A DNA stretch of 64,000 nucleotides from Clostridia bacterium (lineage in GTDB: Bacteria; Bacillota; Clostridia; Saccharofermentanales; Saccharofermentanaceae): NCBI GenBank assembly GCA_016281535.1, contig JAEEIT010000129.1, forward strand, positions 1 through 64,000, given 5' to 3'. Below the pieces are notes generated by a model. The model did not search any database and was not told where the DNA came from. It saw only the letters and a program-made list of their open reading frames with translations. This document shows positions 1 to 7,730 of the stretch, piece after piece. Both the position numbers and the translations under genes were made by a program. The first letter of the stretch is position 1. Each line of letters begins with the position of its first letter.

Positions 1-19
1 GGTTAGAAAGCAGGAATGA

Positions 20-2830
20 ATGAAACAGTATGAAGTGACGGGCATGAGTTGCGCGGCGTGTCAGGCGCGCGTGGAGAAGGCGGTCAGCAAGGTGCCGGGT
101 GTGACCGGCGTGGCCGTGAGCCTTCTTACCAACTCCATGGGAGTGGAAGGGGACGCGGACAGCCGCGCCGTGATCGAAGCGGTCGTGAAGGCCGGGTACG
201 GCGCGTCTCTCAAGACCGGAAAATCCGGAAAACCGGCACAGAAGACCATGTCCGGTCCGGACACTTCTTCACCGCATCCGGCCCGGGCTTCGTCGGCAGA
301 AGCAGAAGCTGAAGAGGCTGTGCTGAAAGATACCGAGACCCCGAAGCTCATCCGCCGCCTGATCCTGTCGGCCGGGTTCCTTCTTATCCTGATGTACATT
401 TCCATGGGACACAACATGTGGGGATTCCCGCTGCCATCGTACTTCGATCACAACCACCTCGGCCTGACGCTCCTTCAGATGCTCCTGGCCCTGACGGTCA
501 TGATCATCAACAGGAAATTCTTCGACAGCGGCATCCGCTCGCTCCTCCACGGCGCGCCGAACATGGACACCCTCGTGGCACTGGGCTCCGGCGTGTCGTT
601 CCTTTGGAGCCTCGTCGTGTTCTTCCGGATGTGCGGCATGATCACGAACGGCGCCGCCAATGCCGAGCTGCACGACCTGTATCACGGCCAGCTCTACTTC
701 GAGTCGGCGGCCATGATCCCCGCCCTCATTACGGTGGGAAAAGCACTGGAGTCGAAGAGTAAGGGCCGTACGACGGATGCGCTGCGTTCGCTGATGAAGC
801 TTTCGCCGAAGACTGCGCGCGTCCTGCGTCCGGCAGAAGCCTGTGGCACGGATGCGTGCGCCATCACTTCGGAAGAGCATGCACATGCCGACGGAGCAGA
901 TGCACAGAACGATGCAGCAACGGAACCGGCGCTCACCGAGTTCGTCGTTCCGATCGAAGATGTGCAGGTCGGCGATCTTTTCGCCGTGAAACCCGGAGAG
1001 AGCATCCCGGTGGACGGCGTGGTCGTCGACGGGCAGAGCGCAGTCGATGAGTCGGCGCTCACAGGCGAATCGATCCCGGTCGATAAGAGCGCCGGCGAGA
1101 AAGTCAGCGCCGCCACGATCAACCGCTCCGGTTACCTGCGCTGCCGCGCCACCCGCGTGGGCGAAGACACGACACTGTCGCAGATCATCCGCATGGTATC
1201 CGACGCCGCGGCGACGAAAGCCCCGATCGCGCGCATCGCGGACCGAGTCTCGGGGATCTTCGTACCGACCGTCATCGGCATCGCGCTTCTCGTGACCGTC
1301 ATCTGGCTCCTTACCGGAAAAGAAGCAAGCTTCGCACTGGCCCGCGGGATCTCCGTCCTCGTGATCTCCTGCCCCTGCGCACTGGGGCTGGCGACCCCGG
1401 TAGCCATCATGGTGGGAAACGGACTGGGCGCGAGAAACGGTGTGCTGTTCAAGACGAGTGAGTCCTTGGAACAGACGGGAAAAGCATCGATCGCGGTGCT
1501 GGATAAGACGGGGACCATCACGTCCGGTCAGCCCCGCGTGACGGGGATCCTGCCGAACGAAGGCGTGACGGAAGAAGAACTGCTTCTTCTGGCATATGCA
1601 TTGGAAATAAAGAGCGAACATCCGCTGGCACGCGCCATCGTAGAAGAATACGAGAGAAAAGAACTGAACGGGACAAAGACCGGAAGAACGCAGGTGCCCG
1701 AAGCAGAGGACTTCTCCATCCAGGCGGGTCATGGACTATCGGCACGGATAGACGGAAGAACCGTCCGCGGCGGAAGTAGCCGTTACATACGTGCATTCAC
1801 CGGCATTCCGGAAGAACTGGAAGCGAAGGAAAGAGCCGCGACAGAAGCCGGGCAGACGCCGCTTCTGTTCGAAGAAGACGGCAAACTTCTGGGCATCATC
1901 ACGGTGGCGGACAGCATGAAGGAGGACTCAGAAGAGGGCATCCGGCAGATGCGGAATCTGGGACTTTCGGTAGTCATGCTGACCGGAGATAATCCGCGCA
2001 CGGCAGACGCCATCGCGAAGAAAGCCGGCGTGGATTATGTCGTGGCCGGCGTCCTCCCGGACGGGAAAGCCGACGTGGTGAAAGACCTTCAGAAAGAAGG
2101 GAAAGTAATCATGGTCGGCGATGGGATCAACGATGCGCCTGCGCTGACGACTGCCGATATAGGGATCGCCATCGGTGCCGGCACGGATGTCGCCATCGAC
2201 AGCGCCGACGTGGTCCTCATGAACAGCCGCCTGACGGATGTGGCCGCAGCGATCCGCCTGAGCAGAAAGACACTACGGAACATCCATGAGAACCTCTTCT
2301 GGGCGTTCTTCTATAACATCATCTGCATCCCGGTCGCGGCCGGGATCCTGTCCTGGAAGATGAACCCGATGATCGGCGCGGCAGCCATGAGCATCTCGAG
2401 TTTTACCGTGTGCATGAATGCCCTGAGACTGAACCTTTATTCCATGCGGGACAGCTCGCATGATAAAGCGATAAAAGGAAGAGGACCTGCGGCCCTCCCG
2501 CTTCCGAAGCCCGGTGCAGCTTCGGAAACGGCGATGAAAACACCGCAGGCCGATTCCGAAAAGACATCTGAAACCGTATCAAATCCGGAAACGGAGAAAG
2601 GGAGTGCAAAAATGAAGAAAGTACTAATTATCGAAGGCATGATGTGTGGCCACTGTGAGGCCTCCGTGAAGCAAGCACTGGAGGCTCTGCCGTTTATTAC
2701 CTGTGCGGCACCGGATCACACCAGCAACACGTGCGTGGTCGACATCACGGATGGGGGCGACTGGGATGAGCAGACCGTAAAGGCTACCATCGAAGGCAAG
2801 GACTATAAGTACCTCGGAACGAAAGAGTAA
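20..2830 (+). CDS. copA: Copper-translocating P-type ATPase with N-terminal and C-terminal HMA domains
   Basis: GMSCAAC HMA motif, CPCALGLATP, DKTGT, TGESIPVDKS and GDGINDAP motifs; C-terminal GMMCGHC HMA domain. Confidence 0.95.
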   Translation: MKQYEVTGMSCAACQARVEKAVSKVPGVTGVAVSLLTNSMGVEGDADSRAVIEAVVKAGYGASLKTGKSGKPAQKTMSGPDTSSPHPARASSAEAEAEEAVLKDTETPKLIRRLILSAGFLLILMYISMGHNMWGFPLPSYFDHNHLGLTLLQMLLALTVMIINRKFFDSGIRSLLHGAPNMDTLVALGSGVSFLWSLVVFFRMCGMITNGAANAELHDLYHGQLYFESAAMIPALITVGKALESKSKGRTTDALRSLMKLSPKTARVLRPAEACGTDACAITSEEHAHADGADAQNDAATEPALTEFVVPIEDVQVGDLFAVKPGESIPVDGVVVDGQSAVDESALTGESIPVDKSAGEKVSAATINRSGYLRCRATRVGEDTTLSQIIRMVSDAAATKAPIARIADRVSGIFVPTVIGIALLVTVIWLLTGKEASFALARGISVLVISCPCALGLATPVAIMVGNGLGARNGVLFKTSESLEQTGKASIAVLDKTGTITSGQPRVTGILPNEGVTEEELLLLAYALEIKSEHPLARAIVEEYERKELNGTKTGRTQVPEAEDFSIQAGHGLSARIDGRTVRGGSSRYIRAFTGIPEELEAKERAATEAGQTPLLFEEDGKLLGIITVADSMKEDSEEGIRQMRNLGLSVVMLTGDNPRTADAIAKKAGVDYVVAGVLPDGKADVVKDLQKEGKVIMVGDGINDAPALTTADIGIAIGAGTDVAIDSADVVLMNSRLTDVAAAIRLSRKTLRNIHENLFWAFFYNIICIPVAAGILSWKMNPMIGAAAMSISSFTVCMNALRLNLYSMRDSSHDKAIKGRGPAALPLPKPGAASETAMKTPQADSEKTSETVSNPETEKGSAKMKKVLIIEGMMCGHCEASVKQALEALPFITCAAPDHTSNTCVVDITDGGDWDEQTVKATIEGKDYKYLGTKE

Positions 2831-2832
2831 CC

Positions 2833-4167
2833 TTACGGGGATGGGTCCGGATTCGGACCACATATCTCATGAACTCTTTCTTGCATAAGCTCGAAGAGCG
2901 ATATCGGTGGTTCGTCGAACCCCATTACATCGAAGGGGAGACGTGTCGTATCGTCTTCCACAGGAACGCCGTAAGGAAGAAGGGGATCGGTCCCTTCCGT
3001 GATCCCCCCTTTCGAAGCGGACCTCGTACCCGACGATCTGGGGCAGGCGCGTTTCCTGCCGTTCATCTCGGTGAGCATCGAGTAGAAGAGATCTCTGTCG
3101 TCATTGTCGAGAAGCGGGATCAGACCGCGGATCGTCGTCGTAGAGAAAGAACGGCATTCGTGCAGGACCGCCTCCTTGAAATGCCCGATGGCCCATGTGT
3201 TGAAGGGGTCCTCGGGCCAGAGCATCTTCGCATAGCTGATGCGGCCTCGAAGAGAGAACAGATAGTGACGGATATCCGCATTCGAGCAGGGAGACCGGTA
3301 CCACTCCGGACGTGTCTTCTCGAGATGTTCTTCCACGCCGTATTTACAGACGTAGTAGAGTTCCTGACGGAGCTTCTGGCGGTAGACACGCTTCGCACGT
3401 ACCCGGTCGTTGACCACGGCGCCTGTGACTTCGCGGCGCTGGCCGGGACCGAGATAACGTGTCTTCTTCACGTTCAGTTCGAAATGATACGAGGAAAGAA
3501 GAAGCGCGACCGTGTTCTTCAGCAGTTCCACGTCGAAGGGAAGGGGACTGGAGAACGTCATGTCGTCACAGTAGCGCGAGTATGCAATACCGGAGTTCAG
3601 GCAGAAGATCGAAATGATGTTGTCGAAGTCGGAAAGGACCAGATTGGCGATCTGCGGCGAAGTGCAGGCTCCCTGGCAGAGCGCACCGTTATAGCACAGA
3701 AGACGCGTCAGCGTGCCCAGGATCGCACGGTTATAGTGGGTGTGCTTCTTAAGCATGGAGTAGACCAGGCTCTTGCGGATGCTCTCGAAGAAGTGGCGGA
3801 TGTCCAGCTTCAGCATATAGCGGCATCCGGCATGCACCTGCGCGTTGTCTCTCGCGGAGCGTCCTTTCCGATAGGCAAAAGCATAGTCGGCCGTGTATTC
3901 CCGGTCCAATGGATCGAGGATCGTTACCTTAATGAATTTCTGGAGAAGACGCAGATCCGGGGAAACCTCGAAAACGATACGCTTCTCTTTACTGTTGCGC
4001 TTGGGAATGCTGTGCTTCTTATAGTAAGGTGCAACATTGTCCAGGATGGTCTTGATCCTTCCCGCAGTGTAGAAGATATCGTCGCTTCGTAAGCTGTTTC
4101 GCATGAAGCGGTGATACTGATGTGTGAAACTGTAGAGTGAATCCATATAGGGAAGCGAAGGTTTCAT
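2833..4167 (-). CDS. Retron-type reverse transcriptase
   Basis: Motifs DNAQVH (NAxxH), LDIRHFFESI, QGACTSPQIANL, YSRYCDDMTF (YxDD) and EVTGAVVND (VTG). Start chosen at 4167 (MKPSLPYMDSLYS) with GGAG 10 nt upstream; the longer ORF to 4362 runs through the ncRNA locus. Confidence 0.9.
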   Translation of the reverse strand: MKPSLPYMDSLYSFTHQYHRFMRNSLRSDDIFYTAGRIKTILDNVAPYYKKHSIPKRNSKEKRIVFEVSPDLRLLQKFIKVTILDPLDREYTADYAFAYRKGRSARDNAQVHAGCRYMLKLDIRHFFESIRKSLVYSMLKKHTHYNRAILGTLTRLLCYNGALCQGACTSPQIANLVLSDFDNIISIFCLNSGIAYSRYCDDMTFSSPLPFDVELLKNTVALLLSSYHFELNVKKTRYLGPGQRREVTGAVVNDRVRAKRVYRQKLRQELYYVCKYGVEEHLEKTRPEWYRSPCSNADIRHYLFSLRGRISYAKMLWPEDPFNTWAIGHFKEAVLHECRSFSTTTIRGLIPLLDNDDRDLFYSMLTEMNGRKRACPRSSGTRSASKGGITEGTDPLLPYGVPVEDDTTRLPFDVMGFDEPPISLFELMQERVHEICGPNPDPSP

Positions 4168-4195
4168 ACGTGTAGTTCTCCAAGTATAAAGAAAT

Positions 4196-4392
4196 AGAGG
4201 CCACAGACCGGTCATACCTGATGGTGTTTGTCCGAAACGTTCTATTGAGCTCCTCAATAGGACGGGTTCGGAGTCTCGGAATTCGCTCGAGAATTCCGAG
4301 CACACTCCCGAATTGGATGCATGGACGCCGACTCGGCGGCCCTCGTCTAGACTAATCGCCAAAACGAATCTCTATGCCGGTCTGTGGCCTCT
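4196..4392 (-). ncRNA. Putative retron msr-msd ncRNA
   Basis: Perfect 16-bp inverted repeat agaggccacagaccgg (4196-4211) / ccggtctgtggcctct (4377-4392) flanks a hairpin-rich 165-nt segment directly upstream of the RT start, the classic a1/a2 layout. Confidence 0.8.
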
Positions 4393-4405
4393 GGTGTTAT
4401 GTGTA

Positions 4406-6703
4406 TTAAGATGCGCGTCTGGTCACCTCGATCGTCACGTTGCGGATGCCTGTGAATCGTGCGCGGATCAGCTTCGAGAAGGCTCTGGCGCTCTCGTAAT
4501 CCTTGAAGAAGGAGACGAGCTTCGAGTTTTCGAGGAGACTCGGAAGCGAAGCGCTGGATCTGACGCTGTGGCGGATGCACATCCGGAACAGATCGTAGTG
4601 TTCTTTCTCCGGCGTGTCCGAGATGTCGATGATGACGCTGTATCCGGCGGCCTTGTCTGAAGGACCCGAAGAAGTCTCCTTCGGTACTTCAGAGATTGCC
4701 GTCTTTCTCGGGCGGCCGCGCTTCTTCTTCTCGGGCGGGGCAGATGCCGAAGTTTCTGCTGCAGCTTCTGCTGTGGCGACCTTCTTCGGGCGGCCGCGCT
4801 TCTTCTTCTCGGGCGGCGCAGATGCCGAAGTTTCTGCTGCAGCTTCTGCTGTGACGGCCTTCTTCGGGCGGCCGCGCTTCCTCTTCTCCGGAGGCTTTTC
4901 TGCCGAAGCTTCTTCTGCGGCTTTCGCATCCGCGACCTGATGCATCGCATGGGCGATCTTCCCGGCGACGTCCTTCCGCATGCGTTCTTCCTCCGCCCTC
5001 TTGTCCGCTGCCATCTTTAACGCTGTGGCGAGCATCTGGGCATACTTATACTTGCGGATCTGCTCGGATGGAGTGACATGTTCCTCGTAGATGGGTTTAA
5101 ACAGGTCAGGGTCGTGCTCCCAAGGCGTGTATGCCCAGTGCTTCGGAGCCGGAGCCTTCTCTTCCTCCTCATCGTCCTTCAGGCCGAGAGAGTTGATGGT
5201 GTCCTGGATCTCTTTGATTATTTCATCTGCCTTTACGTTCTTCTTTTTTTCCTCAGCTTCCATGTTCCTGTTCATCACTTCCGCGACGAAAGGATGCAGA
5301 GCTGGTCTCGTCTTCTTGATCGCCCCGCGTTCGGGGACATGTACCGCCTTGGGAAGATCCTTCAAGGTGATGATCTCGGTAAAATCCGGAAGCTGCGTGA
5401 TATATTTCAGCCGTCCGCTCTTCAGGACGAGGACCTCGCCGTTATTCAGAGACCCCAGCTGTGTCGGCGTGACCAGAGGTTCCACGGTATCCGCATCGTT
5501 GTCCACCTTCAGACCGCATTTCGAGGAGAGCTCGCGAAGAGTGTTCAGCTCATTCGTACGGTAGGCGATAAGCGTATCCGCATTGGCCAGGATCGTACTG
5601 GCTTTGCTTCTTCCATAGAGCGTATCCAGCTGGGAGAAGGACTGGATGACGAAGAACGTGCGGATGTTGCGCGAGCGTCCGGCGGTCATCAGGCAGTCGA
5701 GCATCGGAAGAGAGCCTCCGATGTTCCCGAGTTCCTCGATCACCACGTTCATGCGGCGCGGGAGACGTCCGTCGTACTTCGTATGGGCGATACGGATGTG
5801 GTGGGAGACGATCTGGGCCAGGATGATCGACGCCAGAGTCGAGTAGTTCTTGTTCTCGTCCGGAAGGATGATATAGATGGCGACCTTCTTCTTGCCGTCG
5901 AGCTCGGACATCTTAAAAGAGGCGTCGCTCATCAGCTCGGTGATGGCCGTGCTTGTCATGAAGGTGTTCAGAGGCTCGAAGAAACAGCTCTTGATGGAGC
6001 CCAGCGTATCCGTCGGGGCAGAGCGCACGTTGCCCAGAAGACGTGTAAAAGGCGCATTCGGGAAAAGCTCGCACATCTTGTCCAGGTAGCGGATGGGACC
6101 GAGACGCGCGAAGAGATCACTCGCGATCTTAATCAGTCCGTCCGGGTGGATGTGATCCGGCGTACCGTACTCGAAGAGCATATACATCACGGCGGTGAAG
6201 AAGGACTTGGCCGAGCTGTCCCAGAAGGGGTCACGCTGGGCGTGGATACGCTCGCTGTCACCGTAGATGCAGTCGGCAATATTTCTTAATGTCTCGATCC
6301 CCATCTGCTTATCAGAAGGGTTCGAGCTTTTGTAGTTCTCGTACGCATAACCGAAGAGATCGAAGCCGTCGCTTCGGGTCAGATCGCGGAAATCGAATAC
6401 CTTGATATAGTAACCGCGCTGCTTAGCGAGGCCATAGGTGGAGGCGAAGATGTCCCCCTTCGGATCCACAGACAGGAAAGACTCTTCAGCCTGGATCATG
6501 GACATGGTCATGGGGATCGTACCGCGACGGGTCTTCCCGCAGCCGGTCACCCCGAGAAAGATCGCGTTCGACTCGGAGCCGCTGACGTAGGGTTCGCCTG
6601 TTTCCCAGTCCATGAAAAGCACCGGACCGCTGCTTGTGCCGTCGGCTTTCGAAAGCTCACGTTTGATTTCTTCTTCCGAAGAAAATTCCACATTTTCTAT
6701 CAT
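4406..6703 (-). CDS. Orphan VirD4/TraG-like (type IV coupling protein family) ATPase with C-terminal AT-hook-like repeats
   Basis: Walker A GVTGCGKT, Walker B-like MNVVIEELGNIG, VirD4-type 'FLSVDPKGDI' and 'TAGRSRNIRTFFVIQS'; three KKRGRPKK-type motifs; AGGAGG 12 nt upstream of ATG at 6703. Confidence 0.8.
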   Translation of the reverse strand: MIENVEFSSEEEIKRELSKADGTSSGPVLFMDWETGEPYVSGSESNAIFLGVTGCGKTRRGTIPMTMSMIQAEESFLSVDPKGDIFASTYGLAKQRGYYIKVFDFRDLTRSDGFDLFGYAYENYKSSNPSDKQMGIETLRNIADCIYGDSERIHAQRDPFWDSSAKSFFTAVMYMLFEYGTPDHIHPDGLIKIASDLFARLGPIRYLDKMCELFPNAPFTRLLGNVRSAPTDTLGSIKSCFFEPLNTFMTSTAITELMSDASFKMSELDGKKKVAIYIILPDENKNYSTLASIILAQIVSHHIRIAHTKYDGRLPRRMNVVIEELGNIGGSLPMLDCLMTAGRSRNIRTFFVIQSFSQLDTLYGRSKASTILANADTLIAYRTNELNTLRELSSKCGLKVDNDADTVEPLVTPTQLGSLNNGEVLVLKSGRLKYITQLPDFTEIITLKDLPKAVHVPERGAIKKTRPALHPFVAEVMNRNMEAEEKKKNVKADEIIKEIQDTINSLGLKDDEEEEKAPAPKHWAYTPWEHDPDLFKPIYEEHVTPSEQIRKYKYAQMLATALKMAADKRAEEERMRKDVAGKIAHAMHQVADAKAAEEASAEKPPEKRKRGRPKKAVTAEAAAETSASAPPEKKKRGRPKKVATAEAAAETSASAPPEKKKRGRPRKTAISEVPKETSSGPSDKAAGYSVIIDISDTPEKEHYDLFRMCIRHSVRSSASLPSLLENSKLVSFFKDYESARAFSKLIRARFTGIRNVTIEVTRRAS
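4711..4876 (-). repeat. 78-bp tandem repeat encoding 26-aa AT-hook-like units
   Basis: ggcggccgcg recurs at 4711, 4789 and 4867 with near-identical intervening 78-bp units, encoding (KKRGRPKK-VATAEAAAETSASAPPE)n. Confidence 0.85.
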
Positions 6704-6934
6704 GCTAAGTCTTTTCCTCCTATTTACTTTCCCGGCCATGAAGATGGCGAAGAGATCTTCTGACGAGGCGGGGCCCGTACACCTGTACGGACCGTACCCG
6801 CCTTTCAGAGATTCAGCCGTCTGGGATGTGACGGCCATTTATCCAAGACGGAAAGAAGAAGGAGAGTGCCTGCCTCCCACTTCGTTCCGCGACTCGGTGG
6901 ATCTGGGATCCCGGATAACCGAAAAGGATAGAAA

Positions 6935-6967
6935 AACCGTCCGATTATTCGAGAAATCCGGACGGTT
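6935..6967 (-). terminator. Rho-independent terminator
   Basis: 9-bp perfect stem aaccgtccg/cggacggtt followed by a T-run on the minus strand. Confidence 0.6.
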
Positions 6968-7000
6968 GCGAGAAACGGATATAGGTGTCGCGTCAATACG

Positions 7001-7147
7001 CTAACACTGCAAACGTCCTGATATAGGGATGTGAACGATGAAGATCCCGGAAGGATAAGGGCCAACGGCTCTTACGAGTCCATAGATCGGGAGATTCAAC
7101 GTATGTCTGTTGATCGTGTCGAATCCGTATTCAGTTGTCTTACTCAT
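7001..7147 (-). CDS. Small 48-aa protein MSKTTEYGFDTINRHTLNLPIYGLVRAVGPYPSGIFIVHIPISGRLQC, unknown function
   Basis: Strong SD AAAGGAGGTG 8-9 nt before ATG; promoter-like elements upstream and terminator downstream. Confidence 0.5.
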   Translation of the reverse strand: MSKTTEYGFDTINRHTLNLPIYGLVRAVGPYPSGIFIVHIPISGRLQC

Positions 7148-7328
7148 GTCGTTCACACCTCCTTTAGTAAAAAAATAGGAAGTTCTGTCCGCCGCACACT
7201 TGTGCACATCTATCGATGCGCTTCGATGTATCGATCAAATTGGACAGGCACTTCCGATTCACTCTATACAAACCGTATTCAGTTGTGAAGCCCGATAAGA
7301 AGGACTTTTCCTCCTGAGGGTAAGATGA

Positions 7329-7357
7329 ATTATAACTCTACTTCCTGACCAGCGCAA
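7329..7357 (-). promoter_or_regulatory. Sigma-70-type promoter
   Basis: Minus-strand TTGCGC-17 nt-TATAAT. Confidence 0.5.
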
Positions 7358-7514
7358 TAGGTTCGGGACGATTTTTTTGTTCGTTTTTCGTAAAATCTCA
7401 GACCCGGCTTGAAATGACGGGCTTTCCGGGAAGAAAAGAAAAATCCGGGATGAGTTTCCGGTTTCCCCTTGATTTCTTTCCGGACTTCCTGTAAACTCTT
7501 ATAGTCACATGAAT

Positions 7515-7591
7515 GGGTGGTTAGCTCAGCTGGTTAGAGTACTTGCTTGACATGCAAGGGGTCGATGGTTCGAGTCCATTACTACCCACCA
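7515..7591 (+). tRNA. tRNA-Val (GAC)
   Basis: Cloverleaf: acceptor GGGTGGT/ACTACCC, D-arm TTAGCTCAGCTGGTTAGAG, anticodon arm CTTGC-TTGACAT-GCAAG, T-arm GGTTCGAGTCC, encoded CCA. Confidence 0.95.
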
Positions 7592-7631
7592 GAAAAGGCG
7601 GTCTTACGGATAATCGTTAGGCCGCCTTTTC
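7592..7631 (+). terminator. Terminator after tRNA-Val
   Basis: Stem gaaaaggcgg/ccgccttttc. Confidence 0.65.
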
Positions 7632-7652
7632 CGTTCTTCGAAAGAAGAAGCG

Positions 7653-7690
7653 AAAAGGGGATGCCTCATTGTGTTGAGGCAGCCCCTTTC
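7653..7690. terminator. Bidirectional terminator-like hairpin
   Basis: aaaggggatgcctca/tgaggcagccccttt inverted repeat between tRNA and ABC permease. Confidence 0.6.
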
Positions 7691-7730
7691 GTGTTAGGAG
7701 GTTATGTTTCGATCTCCTGCGCGGCCGGGA

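Noticed and set aside
269-1732. Long minus-strand ORF antisense to copA (and similar antisense ORFs at 38273-40180, 41730-43373, 53034-54656, 59049-60515, 62099-63193)
   Set aside because: Opposite strand encodes well-recognised proteins; these are codon-bias shadow ORFs rich in Arg/His/Asp without domains.
2869-4092. Plus-strand 407-aa ORF antisense to the RT
   Set aside because: Shadow ORF; the minus strand encodes clear RT motifs and the plus translation has low-complexity Arg-rich composition with no domain.
2833-4167. RT as group II intron or diversity-generating retroelement
   Set aside because: No maturase/HNH domain, no intron domain V/VI structure or template/variable repeat pair noticed; NAxxH and VTG motifs plus flanking a1/a2 repeat favour a retron.
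4202-4362. N-terminal extension of the RT ORF to 4362 (MAISLDEGRRVGVHASN...)
   Set aside because: It runs through the inverted-repeat ncRNA locus; ATG at 4167 has a plausible SD and fits the usual retron arrangement.
4406-6703. VirD4-like gene as part of an integrated conjugative element
   Set aside because: No relaxase, VirB4/VirB6, integrase or attachment repeats visible within the window; flanks are housekeeping genes. An element remnant cannot be fully excluded.
7515-7591. tRNA-Val as attachment site for an element carrying the retron
   Set aside because: No integrase and no duplicated tRNA 3' segment was seen in the surrounding sequence.
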